Positions 1-5,744 are shown, counted from the first letter of the stretch. The stretch: 16,082 nt of DNA from Firmicutes bacterium CAG:341 (GCA_000434995.1 FR895338.1:54655-70736), one strand, 5' to 3'. Numbers and translations: made by a program. Notes: generated by a model not told the origin, from the sequence alone.

Positions 1-185
1 ACGATACGCTCTATAATCTCTACAAAAAGCAAGGCTTGACCGATGATGAAATCAACAAAATTCTTGTTCTTGATATTAAAGAAAGAGATTATTTTACAAG
101 CCGAAACGCTCCAAACGAACATGGCGGAGGCGGACTTTTCGCCGAGGACGATACCGTTATGTCTTGGCTTTTCGGCGAACATTAA
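1..185 (+). CDS. 3' end of an unidentified protein gene
   Basis: An open frame enters the window (codons begin at base 3) and ends at TAA 183-185, giving a 60-residue C-terminus. The visible part is acidic and ends in a Gly-rich stretch (EHGGGGLFAED), then a Trp-containing helix (MSWLFGEH). A late His-Gly run followed by an amphipathic helix resembles the ends of some alpha/beta-hydrolase esterases, but this is only an impression and no function is assigned. The next gene starts 21 bases downstream with no terminator between, so the two are probably co-transcribed. Confidence 0.6.
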   Translation, partial: DTLYNLYKKQGLTDDEINKILVLDIKERDYFTSRNAPNEHGGGGLFAEDDTVMSWLFGEH

Positions 186-206
186 ATTATTAAAAGAGGT
201 AATATT

Positions 207-656
207 ATGAAAATTCTTTTTATTAACGGCAGTCCGAACGAAAACGGAAATACTGCTAATCTTGCCTCAATTCTTTTGAACGGCAAGGAATACGAAACAC
301 TTAATTTAACTAACTTCACAATCGGCTCATACGGTCAAACTTTACCTTATGACGGACTTGACAAAGTGATTGAAAAAATGAAAGAGGCTGACACAATCGT
401 TATCGGTTCTCCGCTTTATTGGCACAATATTTGCGGCTCTGTTCGCAATGTTTTAGACCGTTTTTACGGCAGGGTTGACGAGGGCGAGCTCTTAGACAGA
501 AAGCTATATTTTGTATTCCAAGGTGCGGCACCCGAAAAGTGGATGCTTGACGCGGGCGAATACACGATGAAACGCTTTGCCTCTCTTTATGGTATGGAAT
601 ATATGGGAATGGCAACGAACAGCAAAGAGGCTGAAGACTTAAACAAAACCGTATGA
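207..656 (+). CDS. flavodoxin-like NAD(P)H-dependent FMN oxidoreductase
   Basis: A 149-residue cytoplasmic flavoprotein of the flavodoxin/NADPH-dependent FMN reductase superfamily. It opens with a beta strand and the FMN phosphate-binding loop (GSPNENGNT, residues 8-16). The second flavin-contact loop is GSPLYW at 67-72, after the strand DTIVI. Family members transfer electrons from NAD(P)H through FMN to quinones, flavins or small electrophiles; the substrate here cannot be read. The ATG follows AAGAGGT at a normal distance. At 149 residues it is at the short end for the family (about 150-200), and it ends soon after the last strand. Its stop overlaps the ATG of the DUF4405 membrane gene by 4 bases (ATGA), so the two are translationally coupled and may form an electron-transfer pair. 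Confidence 0.8.
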   Translation: MKILFINGSPNENGNTANLASILLNGKEYETLNLTNFTIGSYGQTLPYDGLDKVIEKMKEADTIVIGSPLYWHNICGSVRNVLDRFYGRVDEGELLDRKLYFVFQGAAPEKWMLDAGEYTMKRFASLYGMEYMGMATNSKEAEDLNKTV

Positions 657-1330
657 ATTCAAAAACAAAATTAAAACTAAAGCCGATAATTGATATTTTA
701 ATGACATTTGCTCTGCTTCTTTTGATGTCCTACGAGCTTTTAGGCTCAACTGCACACGAGGTAGTCGGCGTTGCTATGTTTGTGCTTTTTGTTGTTCATC
801 ACGCACTCAATATAAATTGGGCAAAGCATTTAGCAAAAGGCAGGCAAACACCTATAAGAATTTTTCAAAATATTCTTGTTTTGCTTGTGCTTATATCATT
901 TCTTGGCTCAATCGTCAGCGGGGTAATTGTTTCAAGGCATCTGTTTACATTTTTGAATATAAAATCAACTTATATGGCTAACAGAATCCACATGCTTTCT
1001 GCATATTGGGGATTTATATTTATGTCACTCCACCTCGGACTTCATTTCAATATGATTTTGCTAATGATAAAAAAGAAAAAGCAACTCTCACCAAAAGTGA
1101 AGACTGCTTTCAAAATAATATTCATACTCTTTTTTGCATACGGAATTTACGCATTTTTCAAACGGGATATTGCATCTTACCTGTTCCTGAAAAATCAGTT
1201 TTTCCTCCTTGGCGATAACGAACACCTACTGCTTTATCTCTTTGACTATATGTCAATAATGTTTTCCTTTGCAACATTGAGCCACTTTGTTTTTTCAACA
1301 TTAAAGTCGAATACAAAAAGCGGGTCTTAG
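653..1330 (+). CDS. DUF4405 family membrane protein, cytochrome b-like
   Basis: A 225-residue polytopic membrane protein with about six hydrophobic segments (approximately 11-31, 37-54, 70-93, 114-139, 151-168 and 192-215). Several histidines lie in or beside the helices (His35, His49, His50, His113, His127, His131). This pattern fits DUF4405, a family whose membrane histidines suggest b-type haem or cytochrome b561/formate-dehydrogenase-gamma-like folds; that role is inferred, not shown. The start overlaps the end of the flavodoxin-like gene, which points to one operon and possibly to electron exchange between the two products. The stop codon lies inside a small perfect hairpin (TTAGGG-TGT-CCCTAA, 1327-1341), and a strong terminator follows at 1419. 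Confidence 0.75.
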   Translation: MNSKTKLKLKPIIDILMTFALLLLMSYELLGSTAHEVVGVAMFVLFVVHHALNINWAKHLAKGRQTPIRIFQNILVLLVLISFLGSIVSGVIVSRHLFTFLNIKSTYMANRIHMLSAYWGFIFMSLHLGLHFNMILLMIKKKKQLSPKVKTAFKIIFILFFAYGIYAFFKRDIASYLFLKNQFFLLGDNEHLLLYLFDYMSIMFSFATLSHFVFSTLKSNTKSGS

Positions 1331-1380
1331 GGTGTCCCTAACGAGAAAATTACCGTTTGGATAACCAAATGGTCTGCTCG
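1327..1380 (+). other. structured 3' region after the DUF4405 gene
   Basis: Two hairpins follow one another. The first has the perfect 6-bp stem TTAGGG/CCCTAA (1327-1332 with 1336-1341) around the stop codon. The second has a 9-bp stem (1352-1360 with 1365-1373, one G-U pair, loop ATAA), closed further out by CGAG/CTCG (1342-1345 with 1377-1380) across an asymmetric internal loop. No T-run follows, so this is not a terminator by itself. It could be a transcript-end structure, a small RNA or part of an element boundary. It matches no riboswitch or ribozyme class that I can recognise with confidence. Confidence 0.35.
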
Positions 1381-1418
1381 CTAAGATTATATATTCTAAC
1401 CTCACAAATAAAATTTAT

Positions 1419-1461
1419 GGCACAGCCTACGGAAATTTTCTCCGTAAGTTGTGCCTTTTTT
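1419..1461 (+). terminator. rho-independent terminator of the flavodoxin/DUF4405 operon
   Basis: Outer stem GGCACA/TGTGCC (1419-1424 with 1450-1455) and inner stem TACGGA/TCCGTA (1428-1433 with 1441-1446) are separated by a small symmetric internal loop and followed by six or more T residues from 1456. The remaining non-coding stretch to the next gene (1462-1765) holds the two long direct repeats described separately and no other recognisable feature. Confidence 0.85.
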
Positions 1462-1530
1462 CATTTATAAATCACTTGCTCATTAACGATTTCTGTTTTG
1501 TTTTTATAAAATAATTTGTAAATTTTCTTT

Positions 1531-1584
1531 CAAAACACATCAACAAAACCGAGTTTTTTCTCCGTATTATAGAGGGGTATTTTT
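1531..1584 (+). repeat. direct repeat copy A upstream of the xis-like gene
   Basis: A 54-base unit that recurs at 1627-1680, with about four fifths of positions identical by eye. Shared blocks are CAAAACAC, AACAAAA, TTTTTCTCCGTAT and TAGAGGG followed by a T-run. The two copies start 96 bases apart. Position and size suit recombinase arm-type or excisionase binding sites, or a duplicated leader or regulatory element. Confidence 0.75.
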
Positions 1585-1626
1585 TCTGTGGTGAAATCAA
1601 ATGTAAACAAGGTGTAAAGATTTTTG

Positions 1627-1680
1627 CAAAACACCCGAACAAAATTGAAATTTTTCTCCGTATAGTAGAGGGACTTTTTT
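1627..1680 (+). repeat. direct repeat copy B upstream of the xis-like gene
   Basis: The second copy of the 54-base unit at 1531-1584. It keeps the shared core TTTTTCTCCGTAT-NN-TAGAGGG and the trailing T-run, and differs mainly in the three bases after CAAAACAC and the four bases before the T-tract. It ends 86 bases before the start codon of the excisionase-like gene. Confidence 0.75.
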
Positions 1681-1765
1681 ATGAGCTAGTTTTTGTTTCA
1701 AATTTACTTATACTTTCTTCTTTTTGAAAAAGTATCTCTCGAATAATACGAAAGGAGGCAACGCA

Positions 1766-1969
1766 ATGAAAGAAAGCTACAAAAGTTTTGATGAACTACC
1801 GATGATGATATCGGTGTCGCAGGTTGCAAAGGTGCTTGGAATATCTCGCACGAGGTCATACGAGCTTGTCAATGAAAAAGGTTTTCCAAAAATAAAAATC
1901 GGCACAAGAATTGTTGTACCGAAAGATGAATTCAAGTTGTGGATTCAAAAACAAATTAAGAAAGGATAA
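1766..1969 (+). CDS. excisionase-like MerR/HTH_17 DNA-binding protein
   Basis: A 67-residue protein starting at ATG 1766, chosen over an in-frame upstream ATG because AAAGGAGG (1751-1758) lies 7 bases before it. It carries a MerR/excisionase-type winged helix-turn-helix: SVSQVAKVLGISRTRSYELV, then the typical basic wing (FPKIKIGTRIVVPKDEFKLW). Such proteins bind direct repeats near element ends and either steer the integrase towards excision or act as small regulators. The neighbouring tyrosine integrase and the two 54-base direct repeats upstream fit the excisionase role, which remains inferred. The next gene follows after 5 bases, so both are one transcription unit. Confidence 0.8.
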   Translation: MKESYKSFDELPMMISVSQVAKVLGISRTRSYELVNEKGFPKIKIGTRIVVPKDEFKLWIQKQIKKG

Positions 1970-1974
1970 AAATT

Positions 1975-2271
1975 ATGTACGCAAACAAAAATTACAAAAC
2001 CGACGGCAAGGTTTACTATATGCCGAACAAAATCTTTGATGAAAACTTTTCGCCGCACGAATTTATGATCTACTGTTTTCTTGTTTCGGTTGGCGACAGC
2101 AAAGGTGTAAGTTTTTGGTCTGTTCCGAAGATGGCAAAGAAGTGCAATATGTGTCCGACCACTTGCAGAAACACGCTCAAGTCACTTGAAGAAAAAGGTT
2201 ACATAGATATTACTCAAAGATTTTTTGAAAACGCACAGCAAAGTAATATCTACACAGTTCATCAAATATAG
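1975..2271 (+). CDS. winged-helix (HTH_36-like) protein of a mobile element
   Basis: A 98-residue protein with ATG at 1975 behind AAGAAAGGA. After a short basic leader it has the pattern of the HTH_36/replication-initiator N-terminal fold: YYMPNKIFDENFSPHEFMIY (about 15-34), a hydrophobic helix, SFWSVPKMAKKCNMCPTTCR as helix-turn-helix (about 46-65), then LKSLEEKGYIDITQR as recognition helix and wing (about 68-82). Related domains occur at the N-terminus of plasmid and ICE replication initiators and as stand-alone regulators beside integrases. Here only that domain is present. The gene may be complete, or may be the N-terminal part of a longer protein. It ends at a repeat-rich non-coding region of about 550 bp. 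Confidence 0.7.
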   Translation: MYANKNYKTDGKVYYMPNKIFDENFSPHEFMIYCFLVSVGDSKGVSFWSVPKMAKKCNMCPTTCRNTLKSLEEKGYIDITQRFFENAQQSNIYTVHQI

Positions 2272-2456
2272 TGTACCCCACTGTAAGAGCTGATGACAAA
2301 TAATCTAATAGCCTAAAATCGAAAAAAACAGCGGTTTTTCTTTTGAGTTTTTTGAATTGATTTTTGATGCGTTTTTGGATGAAATTTCGGCTCTTTTGAG
2401 TGGGTTTTGAAGCGGATTTCAAGCCGTCGATTTTAAAGCAGGATAAAGGGGTATGA

Positions 2457-2482
2457 TTTTCGGGCATTGAAATGCCCGAAAA
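2457..2482 (+). repeat. perfect 11-bp hairpin
   Basis: TTTTCGGGCAT (2457-2467) pairs exactly with ATGCCCGAAAA (2472-2482) around a TGAA loop. There is no long T-run beyond the arm, although the arm's own A/T flanks could give weak bidirectional termination. It sits between the winged-helix gene and the integrase. Confidence 0.7.
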
Positions 2483-2523
2483 CGCCGTCCGGCAAAGCCT
2501 GTCGGCTTTTCGATTCGTAATAC

Positions 2524-2620
2524 TTTTGCGTATGATTCCAAATTCGTATGCAGTAAGGGGTGTTTTTCGCAGAAAATCAAGGTTTTTGCGTATTCACTTA
2601 AGTGTTGCGGTATGATGATT
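2524..2620 (+). repeat. iteron-like short repeats upstream of the integrase
   Basis: Variants of TTGCGTATGATT recur: TTTTGCGTATGATT at 2524-2537, TTCGTATGCA at 2543-2552, TTTTTGCGTATTCA at 2583-2596 and TTGCGGTATGATGATT at 2605-2620. A perfect 10-bp palindrome, CACTTAAGTG, lies at 2595-2604. Spacing is irregular, so these are better described as degenerate protein-binding sites than as a strict iteron array. The first part of this non-coding stretch (2272-2456) shows only T-rich sequence with no clear signal. Confidence 0.4.
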
Positions 2621-2659
2621 AAAAATCAAAATATTTTGACAACGCTGTAAGCAAAAATT

Positions 2660-2691
2660 GACGAGTTCTATTTAAAATAGAGTAACTCGTC
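2660..2691 (+). repeat. 32-bp interrupted palindrome
   Basis: GACGAGTT (2660-2667) is complementary to AACTCGTC (2684-2691), and the centre CTATTT-A-AAATAG (2668-2680) is itself palindromic, with three unpaired bases (2681-2683) on one side. It lies 135 bases upstream of the integrase start. It could be an operator for a dimeric regulator or a recombinase-related site. Confidence 0.65.
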
Positions 2692-2759
2692 GGACTAAAA
2701 CTAAAAACGGCTTGTGAGCGATTTGTGATGGCTTTTTGAAGCTAAAACAACTAAAACAA

Positions 2760-2809
2760 ACACACAATCTTTGGTCTGGATATTGAAAAAGGTTTGTGAT
2801 ATTGTGTGT
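2760..2809 (+). promoter_or_regulatory. int: inverted repeat in the integrase leader
   Basis: ACACACAAT (2760-2768) is exactly complementary to ATTGTGTGT (2801-2809), with a 32-base loop. The second arm ends four bases before the ribosome-binding site AAAGGAG (2813-2819). If it folds in the mRNA it sits directly upstream of that site and might affect integrase translation; it could equally be a DNA operator. Confidence 0.45.
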
Positions 2810-2826
2810 GCGAAAGGAGTGATAAA

Positions 2827-4041
2827 ATGCAAAAACAACTGCTGACAAACGGCAATGCATTCAAACGAACGGACGGCAGATGGGGTGGCGTGGTTTGGTA
2901 CAAGGATGAGCAAGGCGAACGAAAACGCAAGAGCTTTTCAGGCACCACCAAAGCTGAAGTCAACAAGAAAATGACGGACTACATAACCAAGTTTGAAGAA
3001 GAAATCATTGATGCCATTGAGGGTAACAAGACTGTAAAAGACAGTCTGTTAAATTACCTGCAAGTGTTTAAGTACCCGAATGTTGAGCGAGTGACATACG
3101 ACCGTAACGAGCAGATTTACAAAAATCAAATCGTCCCTTACATGGGCAAACTCATTGTTTCTAACATAACAGGTGCAGACATTAAGAGGCTGATTAGTAC
3201 GCTGACCGACAAGGGATATTCATTCTCAACAGTCAAGCAAACATACAATCTGCTCAACGAATACTTCGATTATCTTATGCGTGAAGAGTTCATCAAAAAG
3301 AATCCGATGAACGCTGTGCCGACAATAAAAAAGTCAAATTATCTTGCAAAACAAAACAAAGAAGTGCTTCCCGTATGCGAAACGATAACCGTATTTACCG
3401 ATGAGGAAATTGAAAAATTCAAAGCGGAAGCATACAAGAAGTACCCCTCAGGCAAGCCGAAACACAATCAAGCGGCAGCATATATTCTTATGCTGAACAC
3501 GGGACTCAGAACTGCAGAAGCGTTAGGTTTAATCAACAGCGACATAGACCTTGAAAAGAAAGTGATGCACATCCAAAGAGGCGTTAAAGAAGCACAAAAG
3601 CGTGACGGAACAGAGCGAAAAAGCGGACGAGAAATTGTAGTTGGTAAGCTGAAAACCGCTTCAAGCAAGCGTATCGTACCCTTAAACGAAACAGCAATAA
3701 AAGCGATTATTGAGTTACGCAGCGAGCGATATTTCGGCGAGGATGCACCGTTGATACCCGATGCAGACGGAAACTTTACAAGACCGTTAAACTTAAGAAA
3801 ACGGTTTTATTCCATACTCGATGCGGCAGGAATCGAGAAAAAAGGGTTACACAGTTTGCGACACACCTTCGCAACAAAGCTTGTAACAGGTGTGCGAGCA
3901 GAGGACGGAACGGTCAAAGCATTAACACCGAGGCAGGTGGCAGACTTACTCGGACACACAACTTCGGAGATAACCGAAATGTATTATGTAAAACGCAACA
4001 CGGATATGTTGATGGGCGTTACAAACGGATTTGAATTGTGA
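2827..4041 (+). CDS. int: tyrosine recombinase/integrase (Tn916 Int-like)
   Basis: A 404-residue site-specific recombinase that cuts and rejoins att sites through a covalent tyrosine intermediate. ATG 2827 was chosen because AAAGGAG ends 7 bases upstream; a longer reading frame exists but begins before that site. The N-terminus (about 12-48) resembles an AP2-like arm-binding domain (RTDGRWGGVVWYKDEQG, then SFSGTTKAEV). A SAM-like core-binding domain covers about 70-160. The catalytic domain has Arg228 in NTGLRTAEAL, a beta-hairpin Lys in KTASSKR (276 or 281), HSLRH with His342 and Arg345, His377 in LLGHTT, and the nucleophile at Tyr387 (or Tyr386). All catalytic positions are present and length is normal for ICE/prophage integrases, so the enzyme should be active. 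It reads towards tRNA-Trp. Confidence 0.9.
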   Translation: MQKQLLTNGNAFKRTDGRWGGVVWYKDEQGERKRKSFSGTTKAEVNKKMTDYITKFEEEIIDAIEGNKTVKDSLLNYLQVFKYPNVERVTYDRNEQIYKNQIVPYMGKLIVSNITGADIKRLISTLTDKGYSFSTVKQTYNLLNEYFDYLMREEFIKKNPMNAVPTIKKSNYLAKQNKEVLPVCETITVFTDEEIEKFKAEAYKKYPSGKPKHNQAAAYILMLNTGLRTAEALGLINSDIDLEKKVMHIQRGVKEAQKRDGTERKSGREIVVGKLKTASSKRIVPLNETAIKAIIELRSERYFGEDAPLIPDADGNFTRPLNLRKRFYSILDAAGIEKKGLHSLRHTFATKLVTGVRAEDGTVKALTPRQVADLLGHTTSEITEMYYVKRNTDMLMGVTNGFEL

Positions 4042-4125
4042 TTGATGCTTTTTTGATGATGTATCAAACGGATTGAGTGGATTGTGTGATACAAAGTGAA
4101 CAAAAAACGGTCTGAAAATGAAAAG

Positions 4126-4153
4126 ACGGCGTACGGAAAAGACCGTGCGCCGT
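4126..4153 (+). repeat. GC-rich hairpin downstream of the integrase
   Basis: ACGGCGTACGG (4126-4136) pairs with CCGTGCGCCGT (4143-4153) with one G-U pair and a 6-base loop. Only four T follow, after AG, so it would be a weak terminator. It may mark the element end or help stop integrase transcription ahead of the stronger hairpin at 4211. Confidence 0.5.
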
Positions 4154-4210
4154 AGTTTTATCTATATGGGAAAAGCAAGTAAAATAGCCGTAAAACAGCG
4201 TAAATAAAGG

Positions 4211-4240
4211 AAAAAAGCACCGAAAATTCGGTGCTTTTTT
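4211..4240. terminator. bidirectional rho-independent terminator between int and tRNA-Trp
   Basis: AAAAAAGCACCGA (4211-4223) pairs with TCGGTGCTTTTTT (4228-4240). There is a T-run on each strand, so it can end both integrase transcription (plus) and the tRNA-Ile/Met-tRNA-Trp transcript (minus). It ends at the base next to the encoded CCA of tRNA-Trp. Confidence 0.85.
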
Positions 4241-4316
4241 TGGCAGGGGCAGAAGGACTTGAACCCTCGGCACGCGGTTTTGGAGACCGCTGCTCTACCA
4301 ACTGAGCTATACCCCT
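4241..4316 (-). tRNA. tRNA-Trp (CCA)
   Basis: A 76-base tRNA on the minus strand including an encoded 3' CCA (4241-4243). The acceptor stem AGGGGTA/TGCCCCT pairs with one G-U. The D-arm has AGCTCAGTTGGTAGAGC, the anticodon loop is CTCCAAA with anticodon CCA (plus-strand 4281-4283), and the T-arm contains GGTTCAAGTCC. It is transcribed after the CAT tRNA, 7 bases away, from the promoter at 4433-4461. Confidence 0.95.
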
Positions 4317-4323
4317 AAATATA

Positions 4324-4400
4324 TGGTGGGCCATCAGGGACTCGAACCCCGGACCAACCGGTTATGAGCCGGTGGCTCTGACCAACTGAGCTAATGGCCC
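4324..4400 (-). tRNA. CAT-anticodon tRNA, probably tRNA-Ile2 (lysidine type) rather than Met
   Basis: A 77-base tRNA on the minus strand with encoded CCA. Acceptor GGGCCAT/ATGGCCC, D-arm TAGCTCAGTTGG, anticodon loop CTCATAA (CAT at plus 4364-4366), T-loop GGTTCGAGTCC. A CAT anticodon can belong to elongator Met, initiator Met or minor tRNA-Ile whose C34 is changed to lysidine by TilS. The first acceptor pair is a normal G-C, which argues against an initiator. C4-G69 and C5-G68, known TilS identity pairs, are both present and favour Ile2, but elongator Met is not excluded. Confidence 0.9.
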
Positions 4401-4432
4401 ACATGAAAGAGTCACAATCAAGTGACTTGAAT

Positions 4433-4461
4433 ATAATATCACTAAATCACCTGATTGTCAA
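4433..4461 (-). promoter_or_regulatory. sigma-A promoter of the tRNA-Ile2/tRNA-Trp pair
   Basis: On the minus strand, TTGACA (4456-4461) and TATTAT (4433-4438) are separated by exactly 17 bases, pointing at the tRNA pair about 33 bases on. The leader contains the inverted repeat GTCAC-N6-GTGAC, a possible 5' processing hairpin. Confidence 0.8.
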
Positions 4462-4496
4462 CACTTTTTGTTCGATAAATCATAATAAATATTTAA

Positions 4497-5519
4497 CTAC
4501 GATTTATCAATTTTTTCATCATCTTCCTTGGTATTGGAATGAGAAATAACACCATAAAGTAACAGTACTAAACCGATTGTACCTAATACTCCGCCGAAAA
4601 TAAAAATATTTTTACTTTTCTTTGAGTATACCGCCTTTGGATAATTTGTATAATCAGTCGAAGTTGTAACTGCTTTTTCTTTAGGAGCAGTTGTTGCAGT
4701 TGCCGTGCTGTATTCAAATTTTGTGGTTCTCACAGAATTTGAAGTACTTCCGGAAAATTTCGTACCGGATTTATGGCCTATTTTTTTAGTAAATTTAGTT
4801 TTACCGCCATTTATTTGACTTTGAGTTGATTTTTGCTTTGGAACAAATTTCGTGGAAACTTGCCCTTTTGTTTTATTCGTTTTATTAGTAGTTTTACTGC
4901 TAACAGTTGAAACTACTGTGCGTTTTTCTTTTAATTTGCTCGTTGTGAGCTTTGTTGTTGTAACCTTTTTTGCAGTAGTTGTAGGTTCTACATACATATC
5001 TAATTTGCATTCATCGACTAAGTTACAACTTTTAGTCGATGATACTTTAAAAGTACATGAAATGAAGTTAGTTAATTTTTTGTCGCTTTTATTCTTCAGC
5101 TCAAATCCTACTAACAAACGACCATTATGCGAATCGGCATTTATATTGCTGAAGTTGATGTAAATATCAAGATTTTTTAAAACAGAATCATCTGATATTC
5201 CCGAATTTGTAACAGAAAAAGTATAATTGTTGATTGAATTATAAACATAAAACTCTAATTGAATATCATCCTCACTATATTTATCTAAAAAATCGGTATA
5301 TGCAAAATAAAAATATGCACATCCGTTTTTCTCGTCCATAATATAGTGAAATTGACCTTGTACAAAAGAGCAATCAATGTCAATTACTGTTCCTTTATTA
5401 TACCATTTGCCAAACTTATCTACATATTCTCCGTCAAATGCATAAGCATTACCGTCAATAGCAAAGATATTGACAAAAGCAATGATAAAGAAACAAAATA
5501 TTGATAATGCTTTTTTCAT
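4497..5519 (-). CDS. membrane-anchored surface protein with Thr/Lys-rich stalk
   Basis: A 340-residue protein of unknown function with clear topology. A signal peptide (1-27, probable cut after AYA) is followed by an extracytoplasmic beta-rich domain (about 28-178) with Cys50, Cys67, Cys155, Cys165 and Cys171. Then comes a low-complexity Thr/Lys/Ser-rich stalk (about 179-300; TTTAKK, KVTTTKLTTSKL, SSKTTNKTNKTK), one transmembrane helix (about 304-326) and a short charged tail (KEDDEKIDKS). The stalk resembles the Thr-rich spacers that lift a domain through the Gram-positive wall, so the N-terminal domain probably acts outside the cell. There is no LPXTG sorting motif. ATG 5519 is preceded by a weak AGG. 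It lies 15 bases after the 59-aa gene, so the two form an operon. I do not recognise the N-terminal domain. Confidence 0.75.
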   Translation of the reverse strand: MKKALSIFCFFIIAFVNIFAIDGNAYAFDGEYVDKFGKWYNKGTVIDIDCSFVQGQFHYIMDEKNGCAYFYFAYTDFLDKYSEDDIQLEFYVYNSINNYTFSVTNSGISDDSVLKNLDIYINFSNINADSHNGRLLVGFELKNKSDKKLTNFISCTFKVSSTKSCNLVDECKLDMYVEPTTTAKKVTTTKLTTSKLKEKRTVVSTVSSKTTNKTNKTKGQVSTKFVPKQKSTQSQINGGKTKFTKKIGHKSGTKFSGSTSNSVRTTKFEYSTATATTAPKEKAVTTSTDYTNYPKAVYSKKSKNIFIFGGVLGTIGLVLLLYGVISHSNTKEDDEKIDKS

Positions 5520-5534
5520 CTAAATAGCCTAATA

Positions 5535-5714
5535 TTAAATATATTTTACTATTTTACTTTTTAATTCAACAATATTGGTAATATCTCCGTCTTCGTTTTT
5601 TATTGCGACATCAATATTATCAACAACAGCATTAAATGCTTTTCCTGTTCTTCTAATTACGACAACATCATCATCTTCATATAAATCTTCAGTTGAAATT
5701 AGTTCAAAATCCAT
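5535..5714 (-). CDS. 59-residue hypothetical protein upstream of the surface protein
   Basis: A small acidic protein beginning MDFELISTEDLYEDDD, with short alternating hydrophobic strands (DVVVIRR, VVDNIDVAI, ITNIVELK) suggesting a small beta-barrel or barrel-plus-helix fold. The ATG at 5714 was preferred over an in-frame ATG ten codons upstream because AGGAGA precedes it at proper spacing. There is no signal peptide, transmembrane segment or cysteine. It is separated by 15 bases from the 340-residue surface protein and probably co-transcribed. No family recognised. Confidence 0.65.
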   Translation of the reverse strand: MDFELISTEDLYEDDDVVVIRRTGKAFNAVVDNIDVAIKNEDGDITNIVELKSKIVKYI

Positions 5715-5744
5715 GACGTCTCCTCTTCTGCTAAATAATGTCAT

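Larger units (their letters stand above)
1531..4240 (+). mobile_element. integrase-bearing element core or remnant
   Basis: The block holds an excisionase-like HTH gene, a winged-helix gene, a repeat-rich non-coding region and a tyrosine integrase, all on the plus strand, ending against a tRNA-Trp gene. This arrangement is characteristic of one end of an integrative (conjugative or mobilisable) element. No relaxase, coupling protein, replication gene or cargo is visible, and no second copy of the tRNA-Trp 3' end was found in the window, so both boundaries given here are guesses: the left is the first direct repeat, the right is the base before the tRNA. The other end may lie outside the window, or the block may be a decayed remnant. 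Confidence 0.5.

Noticed and set aside
1327..1380. Self-cleaving ribozyme (twister or pistol) or riboswitch
   Set aside because: I could not place the conserved core bases of any class I know; only stem pairing supports it, so it is listed simply as structured sequence.
1531..1680. CRISPR array
   Set aside because: Only two diverged 54-base copies with a single 42-base spacer between them, no further units and no cas genes.
1698..1765. TATACT as a -10 box for the xis-like operon
   Set aside because: No acceptable -35 box at proper spacing; the direct-repeat region may hold the real promoter, but it could not be pinned down.
2210..2467. Minus-strand 85-codon frame in the repeat-rich region
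   Set aside because: Overlaps the end of the winged-helix gene and a hairpin, with no Shine-Dalgarno and no recognisable domain.
4241..4316. tRNA-Trp as proven attachment site
   Set aside because: No second copy of its 3' end is in the window, so an att repeat cannot be shown.
4474..4508. Inverted repeat GATAAATC/GATTTATC around the stop of the stalk protein gene as a terminator
   Set aside because: 8-bp AT-rich stem with a 19-base loop and no T-run; too weak to support termination.
4852..5163. 103-codon plus-strand frame opposite the stalk protein
   Set aside because: Val/Leu/Phe-rich complement of the Thr/Lys-rich stalk, an artefact of low-complexity sequence.
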